Source: an uncultured Bacteroidales bacterium (GTDB lineage Bacteria; Bacteroidota; Bacteroidia; Bacteroidales; F082). Taken from it: a stretch of DNA of 64,000 nt. Where the stretch lies: the NCBI GenBank assembly GCA_900317155.1, contig ONFO01000001.1, forward strand, positions 62,001 through 126,000, given 5' to 3'. Shown here in pieces: positions 25,984-33,153 of the stretch; position 1 is the first letter of the stretch; every line of letters begins with the position of its first letter. A program made the position numbers and the translations under genes. Below the pieces are notes generated by a model that was not told the DNA's origin, did not search any database, and saw only the letters and a program-made list of their open reading frames with translations.

Positions 25984-27537
25984 TTAGAATGGATCGGGTT
26001 GGTCGGAGGTGATGGAGGGATAAGCGCTCAGTCCATCGTCATTGTTCATCTTAGAGCTGTACACTTGTGGGCTTTCGAATTGGTTATTGGGTCCAATGGT
26101 AGTGAAGCTGCTGTTGTCGTAGCCTTGCTCCAGCTCCTCGAAACGGGCATATTGGCCAACAAACCTTAATTCCACTTCACCCAACTTGCCGTTACGGTGC
26201 TTGGCAATGTCGATGATGGTGTAGCCTTTGGGCTTGTCTTCGGCGTCCACTCCATCTTTATAATACTCAGGACGATAGATGAACATCACCATGTCTGCAT
26301 CCTGTTCAATGGCGCCCGACTCACGCAAGTCAGAGAGGATGGGCTTCTTGGAACCAGGACGTTGCTCGACGCTACGGCTCAGCTGGGAAAGGGCTAATAC
26401 AGGAATCTCCAACTCCTTGGCCAAACTCTTCAGCGAACGTGAGATGGTACTGATTTCCTGCTCGCGGTTGAGACCCTTGTCGCCTTTTGCGGTCATCAGC
26501 TGCAGGTAGTCAACGAAAACCATCTGAATATCGTGCTGTTGTTTCAGTCGGCGGCATTTGGCGCGCAACTCGAAGACTGATAGCTGAGGCGTGTCATCAA
26601 TATAAATAGGTGCGTCGGTCAATGGGGTGACTTTGGTGTTCAGTTGCTGCCATTCGTATTCGGCAAGGTCGCCCGAACGCAATTTGTCGGCTGTAAGTGA
26701 GGTCTCGGTCGAAATTAGACGGGTAACAAGCTGTACAGAAGACATCTCTAAAGAGAAAAAGGCAACTGGTCTGTTGAAGTTGACGGCGGCATTACGAGCC
26801 AGGTTCAGGGCGAAAGCGGTCTTACCCATACTGGGACGGGCGGCCAGGATGATGAGGTCTGACTTCTGCCAGCCTTGCGTGATGCGGTCAAGTTCGGTGT
26901 AGCCCGAGGGCACGCCGCGCAGCTTGTCGTCAGCATTTTTTGCATTCTGAATCTCCTTGATGGCCTTGCTAACCAGGTCTTGCATCGAGTCGTAGCTGCG
27001 ACGCAGGTTGTTCTCGCTGATTTGGAAGAGGTTGTTTTCAGCCTTGTCCAGCAGGTCGAACACATCGGTGGTGTCCTCGAAAGCATCGTGAATCATGTCT
27101 GACGAAAGCAGAATCAGCTGACGCTGAATGTGTTTCTGCATGATGATACGGGCGTGGTATTCGATGTTGGCTGCCGAAACGACTCGGTTGGTGAGTTTCG
27201 AGATATAATAGGCACCGCCAACCATCTCCAACTCGCCTCGTTGCTTCAATTCATTGGTGACGGTGAGAATATCAATGGGCTCTGATTTACCAAATAGGGC
27301 TTTGATGGCGGCGAAAATCTTCTGGTGCTTGTCCAAATAGAAGGCTTCGGGCGACAAGATGTCGATGACTTCGTTGACGGCTTCTTTCTCCAACATGAGG
27401 GCGCCGAGTACGACTTCTTCAAGGTCGGTGGCCTGGGGTGGGATACGACCTTGATTGGCAAATACTTGTTCGGGCGTCATCAAATTACGTTTCGCAGTGT
27501 CGCCGAAAGGTCGGCGCGTGATAGTATCGGTAGGCAT
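25984..27537 (-). CDS. dnaB: Replicative DNA helicase DnaB
   Basis: DnaB is the hexameric 5'-3' helicase of the replication fork. The N-terminal DnaB domain (about 25-130) starts IPPQATDLEEVVLGALMLE. The RecA-like C-terminal domain carries Walker A ARPSMGKTAFALN (near residue 236), Walker B FVDYLQLM and the arginine-finger region LSQLSRSVEQRPGSKKP followed by SDLRESGAIEQDADMV. At 517 aa it has no intein. A minus-strand -7 element TACTTTTG (27569-27576) lies about 30 bp upstream of the ATG. Confidence 0.97.
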   Translation of the reverse strand: MPTDTITRRPFGDTAKRNLMTPEQVFANQGRIPPQATDLEEVVLGALMLEKEAVNEVIDILSPEAFYLDKHQKIFAAIKALFGKSEPIDILTVTNELKQRGELEMVGGAYYISKLTNRVVSAANIEYHARIIMQKHIQRQLILLSSDMIHDAFEDTTDVFDLLDKAENNLFQISENNLRRSYDSMQDLVSKAIKEIQNAKNADDKLRGVPSGYTELDRITQGWQKSDLIILAARPSMGKTAFALNLARNAAVNFNRPVAFFSLEMSSVQLVTRLISTETSLTADKLRSGDLAEYEWQQLNTKVTPLTDAPIYIDDTPQLSVFELRAKCRRLKQQHDIQMVFVDYLQLMTAKGDKGLNREQEISTISRSLKSLAKELEIPVLALSQLSRSVEQRPGSKKPILSDLRESGAIEQDADMVMFIYRPEYYKDGVDAEDKPKGYTIIDIAKHRNGKLGEVELRFVGQYARFEELEQGYDNSSFTTIGPNNQFESPQVYSSKMNNDDGLSAYPSITSDQPDPF

Positions 27538-27622
27538 GGTTTTATCTTTCTCTGTTCGTTTCGAAATGCAAAAGTACGGATTAAAATTTGCCCCGATGAA
27601 CGTCTTCTCTAGAAGTTATCAA

Positions 27623-29089
27623 CTACTTGAAAAAGAGTTGATAAGTTTTTGCAACGATTTCATTCTCAGTGATTAAGTCTTCTCTTGCCTGTTGATAACT
27701 CAAGAGGTCGTTGCTGGTAGCTTCGAGGAGAATTCGACTGTGTTCGAAGAGTTTGACGTCGTTAAAAAGTGCCGTTTCAAGGCGTTGCAACGTGAGCCCG
27801 CGCTTGATAGACGGATGGTAGAAATGCGCCTCTTGCAGTACCTCGAAGAGGTTGAAGACCTTATAACCCACTGTTTGGTTCTGAATGATGTCGTGGCGGA
27901 GCAGGGTGGTGCTGAGGCTCTGTGGCGTAAAACATACAATCTGCTCATAATGAGATAGTTTCTCAATAAGCAGTTGGATAGCCTCTTTCCAACGGGTATG
28001 GTCATCAAAGCAATCCCAGACGAAACAGTTCTCAGTAGCAGCCATGTCATCCCCGCATTGGCTTGAGGGGGGCATGGGATCTATGGTTGCGTTTTGCTCG
28101 TACTCACCTTGCAATGCAAAAGCCAATATCATCTCCTCATAGGGTCTTGTGCCTTCCAATTCTGGCACGGCGGGACGGTAGAGTAGCAGGTTTAGATAGG
28201 CTACTGATTTGGGCTTTGGTTGTGGAGCCAACGAGTAAAGTGTCTTGTAATCAATATAATATGAGTTGGTTTCCAAGGCTTCAATCTGATGGGCTTCCTC
28301 TGAATCAGGCTCGATTTGTTGGAGCATTTTTGCATTAGTGCTCACGCCGTTGAAGTAGTTTTGGAATAGCACTTCGTCATCCATTGCGGTGGAGAAGAGG
28401 AAACTGTTTTTGGGGATGAGTTTCCAGCAATGCCCTTGAAAATCACAAGGATAAGGGTTGTTGCACTGCGTCCCGATGTTCACCAAAGGTGAATGGGGTA
28501 GGGCGATCACTTTCTTCAATCGCTCCACATTCTCTGCAACAAAAGCCTCTCGTTCAATGACATACTCCATCACCGACTCCATCTTGAATAGTTGCTGCAC
28601 GTCAATAGGGCCATCTTTCACATAGTCACCGTTGAGGTACATGAGGCGGAAGTCGCTGAGTGGCACCCCACAGCCATGCAGCACATAGTACTGAAGGGCG
28701 GCATCATTATAATAGGTGTCGCTAAGTCGCATCGAACTCTTCACTTCCACAGCCAACCATTTGTCCCCGTCTCTAACGAGAATATCCAACATGATGAGGG
28801 TGTCATTATATTGAAAAACAGCCTCGTACATCACCTTGACCTCAGGATTGCTGAGGTTGTTCCAAGTCTCCTGCACCTTTTTGGGGAACTGAGAAGGAGA
28901 ATTGGGCGACATGTCGATGCCGCTAGGAAAGACTTCATGCGCCAGTACGCCTACATCCGTGCCACGTTGGAACTTGGCCCGTTGCTCAATACTAAGCTTG
29001 TCACGCAGATAGGGGTGTTTCTTTTGCATGTACAATGCCTTTTCGCATTGTAAGCCCTTGATATAAGTGGATTTGGAGAGAATATGCAT
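27623..29089 (-). CDS. DUF2779 protein with PD-(D/E)xK nuclease-like N-terminal domain
   Basis: A 488-aa protein. Residues about 1-220 resemble the RecB/Cas4-type nuclease fold, with LDILVRDGDKWLAVEVKSS (D...E-x-K) and a cysteine cluster CNNPYPCDFQGHC like a Cas4 iron-sulfur site. The C-terminal part is the DUF2779 domain. The family is widespread, with unknown function. At about residues 333-352 the chain carries the extra peptide TIDPMPPSSQCGDDMAA, encoded by a 53-bp palindromic element (28038-28090) inserted in frame. It lies 2 nt behind the exonuclease gene, so the two nuclease-like proteins are probably co-expressed. Confidence 0.8.
   Translation of the reverse strand: MHILSKSTYIKGLQCEKALYMQKKHPYLRDKLSIEQRAKFQRGTDVGVLAHEVFPSGIDMSPNSPSQFPKKVQETWNNLSNPEVKVMYEAVFQYNDTLIMLDILVRDGDKWLAVEVKSSMRLSDTYYNDAALQYYVLHGCGVPLSDFRLMYLNGDYVKDGPIDVQQLFKMESVMEYVIEREAFVAENVERLKKVIALPHSPLVNIGTQCNNPYPCDFQGHCWKLIPKNSFLFSTAMDDEVLFQNYFNGVSTNAKMLQQIEPDSEEAHQIEALETNSYYIDYKTLYSLAPQPKPKSVAYLNLLLYRPAVPELEGTRPYEEMILAFALQGEYEQNATIDPMPPSSQCGDDMAATENCFVWDCFDDHTRWKEAIQLLIEKLSHYEQIVCFTPQSLSTTLLRHDIIQNQTVGYKVFNLFEVLQEAHFYHPSIKRGLTLQRLETALFNDVKLFEHSRILLEATSNDLLSYQQAREDLITENEIVAKTYQLFFK
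28038..28090. repeat. 53-bp palindromic repeat inserted in the DUF2779 gene
   Basis: Ends GCAGCCAT and ATGGTTGC pair with one G-T. The inner ATCCC (28049-28053) and GGGAT (28076-28080) pair too. Position for position it is the same element as 7877-7929 (42 of 53 identical), with the inner stem changed on both sides (ATTCC/GGAAT there). Confidence 0.75.
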
Positions 29090-29091
29090 GT

Positions 29092-29796
29092 TCAGTTGGT
29101 GTAGTCTACACAGTCTTCAGTGATGAGGGGCAGATAGTTGAATCGGCGCATGAGTTGGGCGATGGCCAGCACGTCCTTCTGACAATAGGTCTTGATGCGC
29201 TCCAAGTCGTTTTCCTGCCAATACACGCGCCCCACCTCGCTGCCGTTGATGTCGTCTTTTGGCGTTGGGATGTTCAGAATGGCACATAGCAAGTCTAAAG
29301 AGGTGTAGCTCTTGTAATCGCCGAACTTCCAGAGCTCCATGGTGTCGATGAAGTTGGTCTCCCAAGGCTTCTTGCCTGCAACCTGCAGAATCTTGGGGAT
29401 CTGTATGCCGTTGATGAGCATCCTGCGGGCGATGTAGGGAAAGTCGAATTCCTTGCCGTTGTGTGCGCAAAGCTGTGAGTCAGCTGCGTTGTAGTAACGG
29501 CTCAACATATTGGCGAAATCGCTGAGCAAGGCTTTCTCATCGTGACTATAGAACGATTTCAGACGGAAGCGTTGGTCGTTGAAGAACCCCACCGAAATAC
29601 AGACGATTTTGCCGAATTCCGCATAGATGGCAGCACGGTCATAAATCTCTGCAGGGGTAGCTTCGGCATTGTCGCGGTTGAGTTGGTCGGCCTTTTTGTC
29701 CCACAGTTTCTGCATTCGCTCGTTGAGTTGGTCGTATGTCTTCTGTTGCGAGACGGTCTCGATATCAAGGAAGAGGATTTTGGAGAAGTCTATCAT
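29092..29796 (-). CDS. PolB-like 3'-5' exonuclease
   Basis: A 234-aa stand-alone DEDDy exonuclease of the RNase H-like superfamily, related to the proofreading domain of B-family polymerases. Exo I is ILFLDIET (Asp10, Glu12), Exo II is CAHNGKEFDFPYI (about 110-122) and Exo III is IKTYCQKDVLAI (Tyr and Asp present). Such proteins trim single-stranded or 3' ends; the physiological substrate is not known. ATG 29796 is clear. It is immediately followed by the DUF2779 gene. Confidence 0.88.
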   Translation of the reverse strand: MIDFSKILFLDIETVSQQKTYDQLNERMQKLWDKKADQLNRDNAEATPAEIYDRAAIYAEFGKIVCISVGFFNDQRFRLKSFYSHDEKALLSDFANMLSRYYNAADSQLCAHNGKEFDFPYIARRMLINGIQIPKILQVAGKKPWETNFIDTMELWKFGDYKSYTSLDLLCAILNIPTPKDDINGSEVGRVYWQENDLERIKTYCQKDVLAIAQLMRRFNYLPLITEDCVDYTN

Positions 29797-29874
29797 TGTT
29801 GAATTGTTGAATTGTTGATTGTTGAATCGTTTAATTTTTGTGGAGACGGCGGTTTTTCGCGTCTCTTTTGTGAT

Positions 29875-30153
29875 TTATCGTATTTCCGTAAATATATCAT
29901 ATTTCCCTGTCGGAGCAATCGCCTCAATCTTCATGTCTGTAATATATGAATAAGGTGTGCCTTCGCCGCAGAGAAGGGTGAAGTGATCCAAATCTTTTTC
30001 TTCGCCTTCAGCCTCGATATGGACGCAATTATCGGCATAGTCGTTCTCTACATAACCCTTCACATTGCATTGCAACCCATAACGGTGTACATAACGACGG
30101 AAACCCACGTTGAACACACGGCCATAGATCCTTATGGAATATGCTTTTGTCAT
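29875..30153 (-). CDS. acyP: Acylphosphatase
   Basis: A 92-aa acylphosphatase, hydrolysing carboxyl-phosphate bonds. The active-site loop reads YGRVFNVGFRRYVHRYG, with the phosphate-binding Arg in GFRRYV. The usual consensus is GxVQGVGFR, so Val-Phe-Asn replaces the common Gln-Gly-Val here. The catalytic Asn in GYVEN is kept (residue about 37). Its start overlaps the DUF493 gene by 4 nt. Confidence 0.85.
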   Translation of the reverse strand: MTKAYSIRIYGRVFNVGFRRYVHRYGLQCNVKGYVENDYADNCVHIEAEGEEKDLDHFTLLCGEGTPYSYITDMKIEAIAPTGKYDIFTEIR

Positions 30154-30419
30154 AGGGCGAACTTTAATCCTGGTATGGTCCTGAGCAAGGCGTAGGTGCG
30201 TTCAAGATGCTCTTTGCTCTCTATGTCGATGTTGTAGCAATAGCTAAGGTAATTGCCTTTGCCGCTGCTCCTGATGTTGACGAAACTGTGCACGGTCTGG
30301 CTCTCGCTGAGGGCACGGCTGATGTTCTGCTTGGCTTCTTCCATCGCAATCTCGGCTGAGATGATTAGCTTGATGTCGAAGTTCTGCGGGTAGACGACTT
30401 TGTCTTGTGGTTTTGTCAT
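30150..30419 (-). CDS. DUF493 (YbeD-like) protein
   Basis: An 89-aa protein of the DUF493/YbeD family, a small ferredoxin-like fold with unknown, possibly regulatory, role. It has the usual opening PQNFDIKLIISAEI, the central SSGKGNYLSYCYNI and the terminal LLRTIPGLKFAL. ATG 30419 is chosen because a minus-strand -7 element TATCTTTG (30439-30446) places the transcript start after the longer in-frame start at 30536. It overlaps acyP, forming a two-gene operon divergent from the DUF368 gene. Confidence 0.85.
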   Translation of the reverse strand: MTKPQDKVVYPQNFDIKLIISAEIAMEEAKQNISRALSESQTVHSFVNIRSSGKGNYLSYCYNIDIESKEHLERTYALLRTIPGLKFAL

Positions 30420-30553
30420 TTTTGTTTTTTCTGAATTGCAAAGATATGAAAATTGTGTTGATATTTCCATTTTTTGAATGGATTGGTGAAATCTTCCGTT
30501 TGGGGTACAATTTTTGTCGTATTTTTGTGTTCTCAAATCAAAAAGAAATAGTG

Positions 30554-31495
30554 ATGCTGAAATTGTGGTTGTCGATAAAGGTGTTTATCAAAGGCATGAT
30601 TATGGGAGCCGTGAATGTGTTTCCCGTATCAAGTGGCACGGCATCGCTGATTTTGGGTGTGTTCGAGCGCTTCGTCAATGCCATCAAAGCCTTGAACCAT
30701 AAGAATTTCAAGTATCTTTTTAAAGGCAAGTTCCATGAGTTTGCTCGGCGTACTGATTTCAAGTTTTTGGTCACCATCATATTTGGACTTCTGTTGGGTA
30801 TGGTGCTGGCTTCTGTGTTCTTGAAACGGACGCTGAAATCATACGAGGTGTTTACTTGGTCGTTCTTCATCGGCCTTATTATCGCCTCGGTGGTTTATGT
30901 GATGAAGCGAATAGAGAAGTTGAATGTCAAAAACCTTGTGTTGGCCTTGGTTGGATTGGCGATTTCGTTCATGCTATCCATCAAGTCGAATCCCTATTCC
31001 AACGACAATTTCTTTTATCTTTTCCTTTGTGGCATTGTCGGTGCTACGGGCATGGTTGTACCTGGTGTATCCGGTTCTCACCTTATGTTGTTGATGGGCA
31101 ATTACGAACTGATTGTCACTGAGGCTATTCCGGCTTTGACTAAGGCGTCTACATTCATGCATGGAGCAAGAATTCTTTTCCCGTTCGTATTGGGTGCAAT
31201 AGTGAGTATCATTTCGTTCTCGCACTTGCTTTCTTGGCTGATGCGCGACTACCGCGATGGTACGCTGTCCGTTTTGGCTGGTTTCATGTTAGGCAGTCTG
31301 CCTGTGGTGTATCCTTGGAAAGAGCCTACCGCCGACATGATGGATTACGTGTTCCATCTTCCGAATTGGAATTCGGAGCTTCTGATTGCGGTTGTGATGG
31401 TGGCGTTGGGAGCGGCTTCCGTCTATGCTTTGGAGTTGATGGCCCGTCATACTGAAAGGAAACAAGCAGAGCGTTTGCAAAAATCCAAAACCTAA
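30554..31495 (+). CDS. DUF368 membrane protein, probable polyprenyl-phosphate transporter
   Basis: A 313-aa polytopic protein with about eight to ten membrane helices. It opens IKGMIMGAVNVFPVSSGTAS and repeats the pattern later as IVGATGMVVPGVSGSHLMLLMGNY, the duplicated motif of DUF368. Members of this family (PopT) have been linked to flipping undecaprenyl phosphate back across the inner membrane for wall synthesis; assignment here is by family only. The first motif reads VFPVSSGT where many members have PGVSGGT. A -7 element TATTTTTG (30520-30527) fixes the start at ATG 30554. Confidence 0.85.
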   Translation: MLKLWLSIKVFIKGMIMGAVNVFPVSSGTASLILGVFERFVNAIKALNHKNFKYLFKGKFHEFARRTDFKFLVTIIFGLLLGMVLASVFLKRTLKSYEVFTWSFFIGLIIASVVYVMKRIEKLNVKNLVLALVGLAISFMLSIKSNPYSNDNFFYLFLCGIVGATGMVVPGVSGSHLMLLMGNYELIVTEAIPALTKASTFMHGARILFPFVLGAIVSIISFSHLLSWLMRDYRDGTLSVLAGFMLGSLPVVYPWKEPTADMMDYVFHLPNWNSELLIAVVMVALGAASVYALELMARHTERKQAERLQKSKT

Positions 31496-31500
31496 ATAAC

Positions 31501-31740
31501 ATGGCAAGAAAACTCAACAGGATCATCTTCACGCTTCGCGAAGGCGAAGATTACATTCCACTTATTTCGTTGCTGAAAGCTACCGATGTAGTGTATTCAG
31601 GCAGTGAGGCTCAAGAGGTGGTATCCGCAGGTATGGTGCTCCGCAATGGCGAGGTGGAGACTCGCAAACGGGCGAAGATCACCGCTGGCGAGGTTATCAT
31701 CTTCGAGAATTATGAAATCCTTGTAGAAGGGTGGGATTAG
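31501..31740 (+). CDS. S4-domain RNA-binding protein
   Basis: A 79-aa protein made almost entirely of one S4 domain (YIPLISLLKATDVVYSGSEA, then VVSAGMVLRNGEVETRKRAKI), similar to YbcJ-type stand-alone S4 proteins. Its RNA target is unknown. It starts 5 nt after the DUF368 stop, so the two are co-transcribed. Confidence 0.85.
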   Translation: MARKLNRIIFTLREGEDYIPLISLLKATDVVYSGSEAQEVVSAGMVLRNGEVETRKRAKITAGEVIIFENYEILVEGWD

Positions 31741-31762
31741 TAAATTAGTAAATAGGAATTAT

Positions 31763-33082
31763 ATGAAAAAAGTTTTATCCATTGTAGGAGCATTGCTCAT
31801 CGCCGTCGTCATTGGCGGTTGCATTTATTTGAACAGTTTGATGCCAATCATCACGGGCTATGCGGCAAAAAACCTGGCCTCGGCCGTGTTTGTTTCGGGC
31901 CGCGATGCCAAGACCGTGGAGGACTTGGACCTCAATTTCTCCTTCATCCGTTTCAATAAAAATAAGGTGGATTATGAGAACAAGACGGTCACCAGCCGTT
32001 TCCTTTGGGGAAAAGCTACTGCGGCCTATCGAGAAGGTTATGGCGTCACCTTATTGCGTGGTGCCCATGCCAATGAACTTGAACAACAGGTTTATCCATT
32101 CCCCGATGAAGACATGCCTCAAAGACTGCTCCCAATGGGCGATTCTGCGACAAAGGCGAGGCTGGAGCCAATCGCCAAGGCCTTTGTGGATGATCGGGCT
32201 TATAACGGACATCCCTTTGCTTTTGTGGTGCTCCATAAAGGTGGAGTGGTGGCAGAGCGCTATGATAAGGGCATTACACCCGAAATGAAACTCCTGAGCT
32301 GGAGCATGGCCAAAAGCTTCACCAACGCCATCGCAGGTGTCATGGTAAGAGACCGTCTTGTTGATATATATGCTCCGACGGACATACCTGAATGGCAAAA
32401 CGATGACCGTAAAGATATTACCATCAACGATTTGATGCAGATGCAGAGCGGTTTGGAGTGGAACGAGAACTACGGTGCCCGTTCTGACGTCAATCTGATG
32501 CTCCATCGTGAGCAAGACATGGGTCTTTATGCCCTCAACAAACCCCTCGAACACAAACCGGGTAGTTTCTGGTACTATTCCAGTGGCAGCACGAACATCG
32601 TTATGCGTTATCTTTGCGGGAAGTTCCCGTCTGACCAAGCTTTCCTCGCCTATGTTCACGAGAAACTCTTCGCACCTTTGGGCATTCGTAATGCTGTTTT
32701 TGAGTCAGACATGAGCGGTACCCCTGTTGGATCGTCGTACCTTTACATCACGGCCACTGACTTCGCCCGCTTTGGCCAACTTTATTTAGAGGATGGTTGT
32801 GTCGACTCGTTGAGGGTCCTTCCCGAAGGCTGGGTGAACTACACGACCACATCCGCATCCAATAGTGAAAATGGATATGGCTCATTTTTCTGGTTGAATA
32901 GAGGGAAAGAGCTCCCTGATGTGCCTGAGGATATGTATTATTGCAAAGGCCATGATGGGCAGAGGATATTCGTCATACCCTCTAAGGATTTGGTGGTCGC
33001 GATATTAGGTTATTCGCCCATGCCCGATCATGTCATCGACTTCAATGCGCTTTTGAAGGACATCATTTCCAATTTAGATTAA
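31763..33082 (+). CDS. Beta-lactamase-family serine hydrolase (class C fold), membrane anchored
   Basis: 439 aa. An N-terminal hydrophobic helix (VLSIVGALLIAVVIGGCIYL; a cysteine at about residue 20 may be a lipobox) leads to a serine beta-lactamase/PBP-like domain. SxxK is SWSMAKSF (Ser181, Lys184), the Tyr motif is YYSSGSTN (about 271) and the KTG-equivalent region is KGHDGQRIF near the end (HxG type). Members include esterases, D-amino peptidases and esterase-type lactamases; substrate unknown. It follows the S4 gene by 22 nt and ends at a strong terminator. Confidence 0.85.
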   Translation: MKKVLSIVGALLIAVVIGGCIYLNSLMPIITGYAAKNLASAVFVSGRDAKTVEDLDLNFSFIRFNKNKVDYENKTVTSRFLWGKATAAYREGYGVTLLRGAHANELEQQVYPFPDEDMPQRLLPMGDSATKARLEPIAKAFVDDRAYNGHPFAFVVLHKGGVVAERYDKGITPEMKLLSWSMAKSFTNAIAGVMVRDRLVDIYAPTDIPEWQNDDRKDITINDLMQMQSGLEWNENYGARSDVNLMLHREQDMGLYALNKPLEHKPGSFWYYSSGSTNIVMRYLCGKFPSDQAFLAYVHEKLFAPLGIRNAVFESDMSGTPVGSSYLYITATDFARFGQLYLEDGCVDSLRVLPEGWVNYTTTSASNSENGYGSFFWLNRGKELPDVPEDMYYCKGHDGQRIFVIPSKDLVVAILGYSPMPDHVIDFNALLKDIISNLD

Positions 33083-33090
33083 AATGCCAT

Positions 33091-33129
33091 AAAAAAGAAG
33101 AGATGTGCCAAGCACATCTCTTCTTTTTT
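33091..33129. terminator. Bidirectional terminator
   Basis: An 18-bp perfect stem, AAAAAAGAAGAGATGTGC and its complement, around a CAA loop. It gives T-runs on both strands and lies between the convergent hydrolase gene and gcvP. Confidence 0.92.
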
Positions 33130-33153
33130 GCGATTTCTGCGTGAAACAATTCC

